From Akkermansiaceae bacterium (GTDB lineage Bacteria > Verrucomicrobiota > Verrucomicrobiia > Verrucomicrobiales > Akkermansiaceae), in contig CAIVKO010000065.1 in NCBI GenBank assembly GCA_903906515.1, forward strand, positions 1-64,000: a stretch of 64,000 nucleotides of DNA, read 5' to 3'. The position numbers and the translations under genes are program-made. How positions within the stretch are numbered: the stretch's first letter is position 1; each line of letters opens with the position of its first letter. Positions 17,503 through 26,412 of this stretch are shown piece after piece. Below the pieces are notes generated by a model. The model was not told where the DNA came from and did no database searches. It saw only the letters and a program-made list of their open reading frames with translations.

Positions 17503-18168
17503 ATGGACACAATGAAACTTCTTCTCGGCGCCACCGTCGCGCTCTTGCTCGGCGCTCTCGCGGTGTCCTGGCAGGGCATGAACAACGGCGTGAAGAATGC
17601 CTCTCCCGATGATATCGCCCGCCTCAAAAAACAGGTCGAGGAACTCCGCCAACAGCAGGATACCCTCGATCTACAAAGAAAACTCCAGGATCTCAAGGCC
17701 TCTACGCCACTCACTCCGACACCCGCCGCCAACGCTGCGGAAATCGAGGCGGTCAAAGCCCAACTCGAACAAAACAAAGCCGCCCTCGTCAAAATCGAAG
17801 AGGAAAAGGCCAAGCGCGACAAACAACTCGCCATCGATGAAGAAGGCCTTATCGCCCGCACCAAACTCGAAAGCACGGACAAGGAACTCGGCAGCGCCCG
17901 CATGATCGCCGACGCCCTGCTCATCGGACGCGTGAAGGAATACATCGAAGACGCCCAATTCGGAGGCTTTATCACTTTCGAGGTGCTCATGAAGGAGCAA
18001 GTGCAAGTCGGAACCGTTCTAGCTATCCGCCGCAACAAGACAGGCATGCTCGGCCAATTCAAGGTTTCCGAAGTCACTGCGGAAGGTGCCATTGCCAATC
18101 CTCTCCCCGGATTCGGTCCGATCGTCCCCAAAGTCGGCGACGAACTCATCTTCCCACCGCAGTTTTGA
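17503..18168 (+). CDS. membrane-anchored coiled-coil protein
   Basis: Start ATG 17503 (or 17512) is chosen over the upstream ATG at 17329 because only from here does the N-terminus make sense: one TM helix ('KLLLGATVALLLGALAVSW'). Next comes a long heptad-rich coiled coil (about residues 30-120; many Glu, Lys, Gln). The C-terminal 80 residues form a beta-rich domain ('FGGFITFEVLMKEQVQVGTVLAIRRNK') like small SH3-type folds. No family recognised. It lies 85 bases before rimO. Confidence 0.75.
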   Translation: MDTMKLLLGATVALLLGALAVSWQGMNNGVKNASPDDIARLKKQVEELRQQQDTLDLQRKLQDLKASTPLTPTPAANAAEIEAVKAQLEQNKAALVKIEEEKAKRDKQLAIDEEGLIARTKLESTDKELGSARMIADALLIGRVKEYIEDAQFGGFITFEVLMKEQVQVGTVLAIRRNKTGMLGQFKVSEVTAEGAIANPLPGFGPIVPKVGDELIFPPQF

Positions 18169-18253
18169 AATAAAAACTGAAACGCTGAAATGCTGGGAAG
18201 CTGAAACGGCTTCGCGCCACGCATCTTCTTGTTTCAGCATCTCAGCTTCTACC

Positions 18254-19654
18254 ATGATAACAGTTGGTCTCATCTCACTCGGCTGCGCGAAAAACCTGAT
18301 CGACTCGGAAGTCATGATCGGCCACCTCGCTCAGGCCGGCATGTCCCTCACTCCCGATCCGGAACTCGCCGATGTCCTCATCGTCAACACCTGCTCGTTC
18401 ATCGATATGGCGAAGAAGGAATCCATCGACGCCATCTTCGGTGCGGTGGATGGACGCAGGAGCGATCCTGATAGAGAACGCCAGAAAATCATCGTCGCCG
18501 GATGTTTGTCGCAACGCTTCGCCACCGAACTTCCCGGCATCATGCCCGAGGTGGACGCATTCATCGGGCTCGACCAAATCACCAAAGTCGCGCCAATCAT
18601 CGAAAATCTGCTAGGAAAGAAAAACGCCACCGAGGTTTCCAAGGACGAAGGCCCGGCCGCCACAGATGACCCGCGCGACTTCGTCACTCTCAAGCCGAAA
18701 TACGTGCCGGACTACACCACGCCGCGTTTCCGCCTCACACCGGATCACTTCGCCTACGTCAAGATCGCCGAGGGTTGCAACCACACCTGCACCTTCTGCA
18801 TCATCCCGCAGATCCGCGGCATGCACCGCTCGCGCACGCAGGAATCCGTGTTCAAGGAAGTCGAAGCGCTGGTGAAATCCGGCGTGAAGGAAATCAACCT
18901 GATCTCCCAGGACACCACCTATTTCGGCATGGACCAATGGGAAGGCGAACGCCCGAAACCGAGCTCGCCCGTCGATTCTAACCGCGGAAACTCACTCTGC
19001 ACCCTGCTCCGTCAGATCAACACGCTCGAAGGCGATTTCTGGGTGCGCCTGCTCTACACCCACCCCGCGCATTGGTCGGACGAGTTGATCCAAACCATCG
19101 CCGAGTGCGACAAGGTCGCGAAGTATGTGGACATCCCGCTCCAACACATTTCCGACAACATGCTCAGCGCGATGAAGCGCGTCACCAGCGGCGACTACAT
19201 CCGCGACCTGCTCCGCCGCATGAGAGCCGGCATCCCCGGCCTCGGCATCCGCACGACGTTCATCGTAGGTTTCCCCGGCGAGACTGATGAGGATTTCAAC
19301 GAACTGCTGGAATTCATTCGCGAGTTCCGTTTTGAACGCGCCGGTGTTTTCCAATACTCGAAGGAAGAAGGCACCCGCGCCTACAAGATGCCGAACCATC
19401 TCCATCACGCCACCCGCAAAAGCCGATGGTCCCGCTCCATGGCTGAACTCCAACGCATCGCCGGAGAAACCAACGCCGCCCAAGTCGGCAAACAAGTCCG
19501 CGTGCTCGTCGAACAACCCGGCGTCGCCCGCACCCAGTGGGACGCCCCGGAAATCGACGGCTCGGTGATCGTGGACGAATCGCTGCCCGTAGGCGAATTC
19601 GCAGACATCACCATCGGCGACTGGCGTGGCTATGATCTCGTCGCCGCAAGGTGA
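18254..19654 (+). CDS. rimO: ribosomal protein S12 methylthiotransferase
   Basis: Radical-SAM enzyme that adds a methylthio group to Asp of ribosomal protein S12. Start ATG 18254 gives 'MITVGLISLGCAKNLIDSE', the canonical N-terminus; the longer frame from 18086 overlaps the previous gene. The UPF0004 domain has three cysteines. The radical-SAM CxxxCxxC is 'CNHTCTFCIIPQIRG'. The TRAM-like C-terminus ends the protein. It is of standard length. A decayed glycosidase fragment starts at its stop codon on the other strand. Confidence 0.95.
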   Translation: MITVGLISLGCAKNLIDSEVMIGHLAQAGMSLTPDPELADVLIVNTCSFIDMAKKESIDAIFGAVDGRRSDPDRERQKIIVAGCLSQRFATELPGIMPEVDAFIGLDQITKVAPIIENLLGKKNATEVSKDEGPAATDDPRDFVTLKPKYVPDYTTPRFRLTPDHFAYVKIAEGCNHTCTFCIIPQIRGMHRSRTQESVFKEVEALVKSGVKEINLISQDTTYFGMDQWEGERPKPSSPVDSNRGNSLCTLLRQINTLEGDFWVRLLYTHPAHWSDELIQTIAECDKVAKYVDIPLQHISDNMLSAMKRVTSGDYIRDLLRRMRAGIPGLGIRTTFIVGFPGETDEDFNELLEFIREFRFERAGVFQYSKEEGTRAYKMPNHLHHATRKSRWSRSMAELQRIAGETNAAQVGKQVRVLVEQPGVARTQWDAPEIDGSVIVDESLPVGEFADITIGDWRGYDLVAAR

Positions 19655-20250
19655 TCCACCAACGGCAGGTACGGTTGGCAGAGAGATTGGTGACTTCGAT
19701 GTCGATCGTGTTCGCTCCGGGCTTCAGTAAAGCGCTGACGTCGAGGCGGAATGGATGGGCCACGAGCACACCCGCCGGCTTGCCATTCACGCGGACGCGA
19801 GTGCTTTCACGGACGTCTCCAAGGTCGAGCAGCCAGTGATTGTTAGATTTCGCGGGGAGTTCGACGGTTGTCGAATAAGAGGCCGCACCGGCGAAGCGTT
19901 GGGCCTCGGGATCGGCGAGTTGGGTCCATGACCCGAGTGCATCGAGAGTGGCCGGAGCGGGCAGAACGGGACCTCCTTCAACAAAGCGGATTTTCCATGG
20001 TCCATTCACCACGAGAGGTTCGCCTGATTTTTTGACAATCGGCAATGATGGTCCGTCGGCATCCTTGTTTACCAGAACCCGGAGGATGCACGATTCCCTC
20101 GGTTGGATTTGCAGGTAAACTTCCATGCCTGCCGGGAACGCTTTTCGGCAGGTTCTTCCAAATCACGATGGTGGCACCGGACTTGGCGAGTTCAATCATG
20201 CGGCGCGTAGTCTCGATCTTCATGAAGCTGGCGGAGTTGGGACTCATCGA
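19655..20250 (-). pseudogene. GH106-like rhamnosidase C-terminal remnant
   Basis: Two frames are needed to read it. First comes 'RMIELAKSGATIVIWKNLPKSVPG' (about 20150-20230), then 'EVYLQIQPRESCILRVLV' and the beta-sandwich 'WLLDLGDVRESTRVRVNGKPAGVLVAHPFRLDV'. These match, in order, the intact GH106 at 44726-47623, where they are separated by about 200 residues. So there is a large internal deletion with a frameshift. The 3' end abuts the convergent rimO stop, and the start is fused behind GH78. It is not functional. Confidence 0.75.
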
Positions 20251-22990
20251 TCCTAGAGAGGAACTCATAAGTTCCAGCCTCCACACGGAATACCGCGCGG
20301 TCGGCCTCCATGCGCAGTAAGGTGACGCCCGCAGTTTCTTTTACAGGGTGTCCGTTTTCGGTGATATCGGTAGTTTTCGCAGCCGGAATAAAAAGCGTGG
20401 CATGGGTGTTAGCTGGCACGGTGACGGCCCACCGGAACGAATCCCCTTCCCGTTTCCAATCGCTGACGATGCGGCCGCGGATCGAGTCGTAGTGGCCCTT
20501 GGCCCAGGTAACACCGGCACCAAGCTCCGGTTTCATCATGATCGCCTTGAAGCCGGAGCCATCGGTCTCGATGCCGAGCATGCTGCGGAACATCCACTCA
20601 CTGCAGGCACCGTAGGAGTAGTGATTGAAGGAGTTCATGCCGACGTCGCCAAATCCCTTCTCTTTCGTATAGCTGTTCCAACGTTCCCAAATGGTGGTGG
20701 CACCCTGCTCAATGGAGTAACCCCAGGACGGATAGGTTGTATTCTGGATCAGGCGGTAGGCCAAATCACTGCGACCGATTTGTGTGAGGGTGGGCAACAG
20801 GATCGGGACGCCCACGAAACCCACCGAGAGATGGTAGTCTTTTATTTCGATCTGTTTGACGAGGTGCTCGGCAGCCAGCTTCCGCTGGGGTTCGGTGAGC
20901 AAGTTGAAATACAGCGCCAGACAGTAGCCGGTCTGGGAGTCGCCAGTGATCACGCCGTCCGGCTTGACAAAGGTCTGCTGGAAATGGACACGGATTTCCT
21001 CGAAGAGTTTCCCGTATTTCGCCGCATCGTCGTGTTTGCCCAATGCCTCGGCCATTTTGGCCATCAGACTGGTACTGTATCCGTAGTAAGCCGCAGAGAT
21101 GAGCTCCTTGGGTGTGTTGGATCCAACTGCCAGCCAGTCGCCGAAGCCACCACCCGGACCGCCGAGACCTTTCTTACCGCAAGACTCGATGAAGCGAGCC
21201 ATGGCGTCATAGTGCTTTGCGATCAGTCGGGTATCGCCATAGACTTGATGGATCGTCCACGGGCAGATGATGCCGGCATCGGCCCAGGCCGGGGAGCCGT
21301 GACCGTGGAAAACCGGCGCCTGTTGGCCCACGCTTCCATTGGCAAGCTGGGTGTCCATCAGGTCCACGATCCACTTGCTGAAGAATGCCGAGACATCCTG
21401 ATGGTAACAACCGGAACGGATGAAAACCTGGGTGTCACCGGTCCAACCGAGCCGTTCGTCGCGTTGTGGGCAGTCGGTGGGCACCTCAAGGTAGTTGGAG
21501 CGCTGGCCCCAGAGGATGTTGCGGTGCAGTTGGTTGAGCATCGGATTCGAGCATTCGAACGAGCTGGTCATCGGTGCATCGGAATGAACGACGATACCCG
21601 TCACCAGGCCTGGCGTTGGCTTGTTAGACAGACCGGTGACCTCAACATAGCGGAAGCCGTGGAAGGTGAAGCGCGGTTCCCAGACTTCTTCGGCACCGCC
21701 TCTCAGGATGTAGTTATCGGCAGCACGGGCAGACCGCAGGTTTTCGGTATAGACGGTGCCATCGGCATTAAGCATTTCACCAAATTGCATGTGGACTTTA
21801 TCGCCAGCCGTTCCCCGGACTTTCAAACGGACCCAGCCGGAGAAATTTTGCCCGAGATCGAAGACGTAAGAACCGGGTTTTGGTTCGGTCAACTTGACCG
21901 TCGCCAGCTCCGCTGTTCGCCTAACAGGTGATCCCGGGTAGGCCTGGATCGCGGGTTTGATCGCGGATCCGGTGACCACAGGCGACCAGCCCTTTTCGGC
22001 GAAGCCAGCGCGACTCCATCCCTGCATTTCCTTGCGGGCGTCGTAGGTTTCGCCTTCCTGCATGTCGGAAACGATGATCGGGCCGAACGATGCCTTCCAG
22101 TCGGGACCGGAGGCGACCACTTCGCTGCTGCCGTCGGCGTAGTCGATGTGCAGTTGACACAGAAGGCGGAGTTTGTCTCCGTATTGATTCTGCCCTAGGA
22201 TGCTGATGTTGCCACGGAACCAACCATCGCCGAGGATCGCGCCGATGGCATTGGCTCCCTCGGCAACCATCTTGGTGACGTCATAGGTCCGATAGTAAAT
22301 GCGCTTTCGGTAGTCGGTCCAACCGGGGGTGAAAAATTCGTCGCCGATGCGGTTGCCGTTCAGGTGCATCTCGACGAAGCCCTGCGCGGTGACGTAGAGG
22401 GTAGCGCGGGAGATGGGCCGGGAAACTTTGAATTCCTTCCGCAGGTGAGGTGCGGGCAGATAACGTTTGGTTTTACCAGTGTCCTTGGAACCTGGAATCG
22501 GGAGCTTCGCGATCTCCTCTTCCGGGGGCAAACCATCATGGCCGATCCATTCCGCCTTCCAATCGGAATTTCCTAACAGCCCAATCGACCACTTGCCCGA
22601 TTTGCTCCAAACGGAGGCTTTGTTATCCTTGTCCCACACGCGGACTTTCCAATAACATGGCTGGCCTGATGAAAGAGGCTTCCCGCCGTAAGCAAGCTGG
22701 ATCGACTGATCGGATGCCACCTGCCCGGTGTCCCAGAGATCACCGGTATCCTTGACCAATTTGTCGGGCGAACTCGCGACGAGGATTTGATAGGCCGTTT
22801 GTTTTTGGCCGCGCGTCGCAGCCGCGGGTTGCCAGCTCAAACGGGGATTGGCTTGATCAATTCCTAACGGATTAACGAGATACTCGCATCGCAACTCGTG
22901 CGGTACGAGGGAGTCTGCCGCGGATGCAGGCATGCCGATGCATGCAAACACCATGATGGCGGAGCGCACGAGGGTCTTTATTGTCTTCAT
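20192..22990 (-). CDS. alpha-L-rhamnosidase, GH78, exported
   Basis: Hydrolyses alpha-L-rhamnose linkages. Signal peptide ends near 'ASAADS'. Then N-terminal beta domains. The catalytic (alpha/alpha)6 barrel follows with 'VPTDCPQRDERLGWTGDTQVF' and the Glu in 'YSIEQGATTIWERWNS', both typical of GH78. The C-terminal beta domain ends around 'VEAGTYEFLS'. The last about 25 residues are read from the fused GH106 remnant in another frame, so the native stop was probably lost. It is the last intact gene of the minus-strand glycan operon. Confidence 0.88.
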   Translation of the reverse strand: MKTIKTLVRSAIMVFACIGMPASAADSLVPHELRCEYLVNPLGIDQANPRLSWQPAAATRGQKQTAYQILVASSPDKLVKDTGDLWDTGQVASDQSIQLAYGGKPLSSGQPCYWKVRVWDKDNKASVWSKSGKWSIGLLGNSDWKAEWIGHDGLPPEEEIAKLPIPGSKDTGKTKRYLPAPHLRKEFKVSRPISRATLYVTAQGFVEMHLNGNRIGDEFFTPGWTDYRKRIYYRTYDVTKMVAEGANAIGAILGDGWFRGNISILGQNQYGDKLRLLCQLHIDYADGSSEVVASGPDWKASFGPIIVSDMQEGETYDARKEMQGWSRAGFAEKGWSPVVTGSAIKPAIQAYPGSPVRRTAELATVKLTEPKPGSYVFDLGQNFSGWVRLKVRGTAGDKVHMQFGEMLNADGTVYTENLRSARAADNYILRGGAEEVWEPRFTFHGFRYVEVTGLSNKPTPGLVTGIVVHSDAPMTSSFECSNPMLNQLHRNILWGQRSNYLEVPTDCPQRDERLGWTGDTQVFIRSGCYHQDVSAFFSKWIVDLMDTQLANGSVGQQAPVFHGHGSPAWADAGIICPWTIHQVYGDTRLIAKHYDAMARFIESCGKKGLGGPGGGFGDWLAVGSNTPKELISAAYYGYSTSLMAKMAEALGKHDDAAKYGKLFEEIRVHFQQTFVKPDGVITGDSQTGYCLALYFNLLTEPQRKLAAEHLVKQIEIKDYHLSVGFVGVPILLPTLTQIGRSDLAYRLIQNTTYPSWGYSIEQGATTIWERWNSYTKEKGFGDVGMNSFNHYSYGACSEWMFRSMLGIETDGSGFKAIMMKPELGAGVTWAKGHYDSIRGRIVSDWKREGDSFRWAVTVPANTHATLFIPAAKTTDITENGHPVKETAGVTLLRMEADRAVFRVEAGTYEFLSRIDESQLRQLHEDRDYAPHD

Positions 22991-23207
22991 GGATGTCCGG
23001 AATTTGCTTTTTCGATGAATCGGGTCACACTTGGCTGTTTCGAAAGTATCGGCTTGAGGATATTTGTAAACACCTCTGCTTGTCGAACCATTCCTAAATC
23101 GTTGGGATGACGGCCATCACCCAATCCGTCACCATATTCCCCTACCATTCCCTTATTCGGCAACGCGGCACCTCCCACCGGCCGGGTGATGGCTTTCGCG
23201 GTGGAGA
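22987..23207 (-). pseudogene. SGNH/GDSL hydrolase C-terminal remnant
   Basis: The frame carries 'GEYGDGLGDGRHPNDLGM', the DxxHPN block that holds the catalytic Asp and His in SGNH esterases, then 'AEVFTNILKPIL', the usual last helix. The N-terminal GDSL and GxND blocks are absent. It lies between the alpha/beta hydrolase and GH78 genes in the same orientation, so it was probably an esterase member of this operon. Confidence 0.6.
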
Positions 23208-24020
23208 TTATTTGGAGTGCTTGAGCACAAAATCGACCAGCTCCTGGCACTGGAAGAATGTGGGATCGACCTGATGACCTTTGTCGGGAATGATTTTGAC
23301 TTGGATCGAGCCGCCTCCGGCCTCATAGCGTTCCTTGAGGATCTTGGTGTTCAGATCATACGGCACCAGGTTATCCTTATCGCCATGCACCGCGAACATG
23401 GGCACCTTGTTCGCCAGCAGGCCCTTCAAATTGTCGATCGGATTGAACTCGGCGAGATTCGCGACGAGCTCGGTTTCGGTCATCGCGAAATCCGCGAGCG
23501 TTTGCGGCTTCGAGCTCTTCAGCGACCAGCTTGCCAGATTACAAACCGGATAGATTCCGACCCAGGCTTTCACCTTGTCCGGATTCCGGAACGCCCACGC
23601 GAGGGTCATCATGCCACCACGGCTTTGGCCGAGCAGGATCGGCTTGGGCGAGTAGCCGCGTTTCACCATCGCATCGTAAAACAGCGTAAACTTGGCGGTG
23701 CTGGCAGGTGATCCGCGCACCTCACCGAGATCGAAGCCCGCGATGCTGATGCCCGCCTTGGCGAAAGTCTCATAATAGCCTCTCCGTTCTGCTGGGTTTA
23801 AATTCTTCAGCGTCGGCGCATACCAGACCCACGGTTTTCCCGCCGCAGGTTCCGGTGCGGCATAGAGGAAGGCTTTATTTTCACCGACATCGAATGTCTC
23901 GGCGGTTTTTGGCAACACGTCTTGGGCCGCGAGCGTCAGTGTGAAACCGGCAAGACCCATCGCCGTGAGAGCGATGGAGGATAGGGAAAAAGCTCTGCGT
24001 GTGATGGGATTCTGTTTCAT
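23208..24020 (-). CDS. alpha/beta hydrolase (esterase-like), exported
   Basis: A signal with possible Tat character ('TRRAFSLSSIALTAMGLAG') leads into an alpha/beta-hydrolase fold. The nucleophile elbow is 'LLGQSRGGMM' (Ser). The acid/His are visible as 'HGDKDNLVPYD' and 'DKGHQVDPTF'. It is about 270 residues, near acyl esterases and dienelactone-hydrolase-like proteins. Its location between DUF6288 and GH78 genes suggests it removes acyl groups from a glycan. It starts 15 bases after the previous gene's stop, probably the same transcript. Confidence 0.8.
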   Translation of the reverse strand: MKQNPITRRAFSLSSIALTAMGLAGFTLTLAAQDVLPKTAETFDVGENKAFLYAAPEPAAGKPWVWYAPTLKNLNPAERRGYYETFAKAGISIAGFDLGEVRGSPASTAKFTLFYDAMVKRGYSPKPILLGQSRGGMMTLAWAFRNPDKVKAWVGIYPVCNLASWSLKSSKPQTLADFAMTETELVANLAEFNPIDNLKGLLANKVPMFAVHGDKDNLVPYDLNTKILKERYEAGGGSIQVKIIPDKGHQVDPTFFQCQELVDFVLKHSK

Positions 24021-24035
24021 GATTCGTTGTTTTGA

Positions 24036-26357
24036 TCAGCGTTTTTCAGGCTCAAGGACCTTGATAATCTCGTCTCCGCCGGGCAATTGTGACAACTCCT
24101 GTTGGATACGTTTCAGGTTCCAATCGATGATGATCGTCTGGTCAACTCCACCGGGCACGGTCGGATTCTTTTTGGCAAGCGCGGCGTAGGACTTCGCCAA
24201 TGTCTCCGTGCTGCGTTTTTGTACCTCCGGTGACGCGGTCTTCAACTGATTGACGACGGCACCCATCGGCCATCCTCTGCCGACACATTCGCCGACCCGC
24301 GTGTTGTTAGATAACCACTCGCCGAGTACCGGCATGATTTTCTGATTGTAGCGCTCATCCGCTATGACTTTCGCGAGCGAGTAAGTGGCGGCGGTTCGCA
24401 GCCACCATTCGTCCTGGCCCAGCCAGTAAACGAGGCGATCGACATGAGGAGCGATCAGTTCCGCTTTTGCGAGGCTGAGCGCCATCAGGGCATTCTCCAC
24501 GACCCACCATGATTCGTTAGGGTCGTTGATGATGCGGAGGAGTTGCTGCGCCATCTCGTCGGTGACACGCTCCGCAGGCATGGGCTTGCGCTTGAAGAGG
24601 TTGTAGATGACCATCGTGCCGGTCTCCCTCACGCGAGGGTCCTTGTCTTTGAGAAGTTCGACGACCAGTTTGTCGCGGTTTTGTTTGCATATTTCAGCAG
24701 CCGCCATTTCGCGCAGATTCTGCTCGGGGTGGCGCGCATATTGAAGCAGGACGTCGTCGGCAATCGCGGGATCCGCGAGTTTTCTCCAAACAGGCGCAGA
24801 GGCTGATGTCAGCAGTTTTTCCTGATCCACATCCTGGATTTTTCCGGACCGGTCCGCTGCCGGCGCAAGCGAATAGAAGACATCATCCGTCGCATTGCCC
24901 CACGGGCGCTTCGGCAACTGATAGGACTTGCAGAATTTGGTCGCGGGGGCGCCGGTGATACGCAGTGTCTTGCGTGGCACAGTGTAACTCCATGCCAGCC
25001 CGGTTCCCCACTGCGGAGTATCATATCTACCTTCGCCCACTCCCTGTATATCGCCACCGATGATACCAAATGATCCGTCAAAGCGGCGGGAGAGTTCGTA
25101 GAACCACATGCGCTCGTTCATGAACTCGCGATACTTCGTGGGCTTCTTGTCGTGCAACAGCCCCATCGAGGCGCTGCGCCAGATCTCGCCGATTCCGCCA
25201 CCCGTGTGGCCTTGCAGCATCCAGGATGTGGAATAGAAACCTTTCACGGCCGAAACATCACGGGCGGACGCGTAGATGGATTTCTCGCCTTCCGGGGTGA
25301 GTGATGCGGCCGCTCCCATTTGAAATGCAAAGGCACCACATTTGCCATTATCGACAGAGCCGCCCTCCGGCAGTTGGTCGCCATAGGGAACATTGCCGTG
25401 GCCCGCATACCTAAAAAAATGTTTCAGCGATGTTTGCAGGGTGTATTCATCCACGTTGACGCCGCACTCCTTGGCCAGAAGCAGGAGGGTCACCATGTGC
25501 ACACCGGCAGCATTGATGTGTCCACCCATCATATAGGTGAACGGAATGCCGCCACGCTGGGTCCACGCGCCGTTGTACATGGTGCGCCTGGCGCTATCCG
25601 CCATTTTTTCTATCAACGGAAGAACCGACGGATCGCCGGTGCGCAGGTAATATTCACAAAAACCCAAACTGGGATAGCCTAGGTTCCAGGCATGTTGGGT
25701 TGCACCGATGTCGACGTCCTTGTTTTTCTCCACCACCTCCTTGACCCAGCCGCGCGCGACTTCCAAATCCTTCTGCTCGCCGGTGGACAGCATGAATAGC
25801 AAACCCAGATCCTGGCCATTCCATGCATGATTCCCCGACTTTGCCAGATAGTCCGCCACACCGCGCACGATTTTGTCCGACTTCGGGCATTTGAGCGGCC
25901 ACGTAGGGCTGTAGGCCCCGAGCACCGGGATCTTGACGACGACCTCCTGAGCTGCGGAAGCGGCATCTTCCTTGACCTTGAATTTAACAACCCCATCGGA
26001 GGCTTCGGCCTTCGTGATGATTCCACCGAAAATGATGCGCGGATCGAAGTCCTTCAACGTCACGCCATTGATGCTTTCGATGATTTGTCCCGGCTTAAGC
26101 TTGCCGGTCGCCTCGGCGGGCGAGTCTTTTTCGACATTCTTCACCTTCATGCCAAATGCCGGCAAGGTCAGCTCTATGCCGATGCCAACGGGTCCAAAGC
26201 GATCGATGGTGTAGGGTTTCTTCCAACCCGTTTCCTGCGGAAACAAACTGAATGGAGGAGGTTCCTTATAATAAGTTTCCTCAGCCAGCCCGGAGGTGGA
26301 TAGAATGAGTGACACGGCAAATCCCGCGAATAGATTGTTAGACAGCTTGGTTTTCAT
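24036..26357 (-). CDS. PDZ / helical / HEAT exported protein (DUF6288 type), copy B
   Basis: Same architecture as copy A: signal peptide, PDZ-like domain (about residues 50-140, 'DSPAEATGKLKPGQIIESING'), 'PVLGAYSPTWPLKCPKSD' junction, helical domain (about 155-500), and HEAT repeats (about 530-740). Shared with copy A: PYGD, DNGK, GHTG, 'WFYELSRRFDGSF', and a Trp-Thr-Gly turn. Copy B lacks the GNFW after GHTG. In an operon with GH35, SASA and GH78 genes, a role on the same polysaccharide is likely, as an unrecognised enzyme or binding scaffold. Confidence 0.75.
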   Translation of the reverse strand: MKTKLSNNLFAGFAVSLILSTSGLAEETYYKEPPPFSLFPQETGWKKPYTIDRFGPVGIGIELTLPAFGMKVKNVEKDSPAEATGKLKPGQIIESINGVTLKDFDPRIIFGGIITKAEASDGVVKFKVKEDAASAAQEVVVKIPVLGAYSPTWPLKCPKSDKIVRGVADYLAKSGNHAWNGQDLGLLFMLSTGEQKDLEVARGWVKEVVEKNKDVDIGATQHAWNLGYPSLGFCEYYLRTGDPSVLPLIEKMADSARRTMYNGAWTQRGGIPFTYMMGGHINAAGVHMVTLLLLAKECGVNVDEYTLQTSLKHFFRYAGHGNVPYGDQLPEGGSVDNGKCGAFAFQMGAAASLTPEGEKSIYASARDVSAVKGFYSTSWMLQGHTGGGIGEIWRSASMGLLHDKKPTKYREFMNERMWFYELSRRFDGSFGIIGGDIQGVGEGRYDTPQWGTGLAWSYTVPRKTLRITGAPATKFCKSYQLPKRPWGNATDDVFYSLAPAADRSGKIQDVDQEKLLTSASAPVWRKLADPAIADDVLLQYARHPEQNLREMAAAEICKQNRDKLVVELLKDKDPRVRETGTMVIYNLFKRKPMPAERVTDEMAQQLLRIINDPNESWWVVENALMALSLAKAELIAPHVDRLVYWLGQDEWWLRTAATYSLAKVIADERYNQKIMPVLGEWLSNNTRVGECVGRGWPMGAVVNQLKTASPEVQKRSTETLAKSYAALAKKNPTVPGGVDQTIIIDWNLKRIQQELSQLPGGDEIIKVLEPEKR

Positions 26358-26412
26358 GTTTGAATTTGACGTTAGAAATTTCTTTTAGTGTGGGGATTTC
26401 ATGATACGCGGG

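Noticed and set aside
20348-21931. 527-codon open frame on the plus strand, opposite the GH78 gene
   Set aside because: It mirrors the GH78 codons, has a composition rich in His/Arg/Gly with no family motif, and the minus strand shows clear GH78 catalytic blocks.
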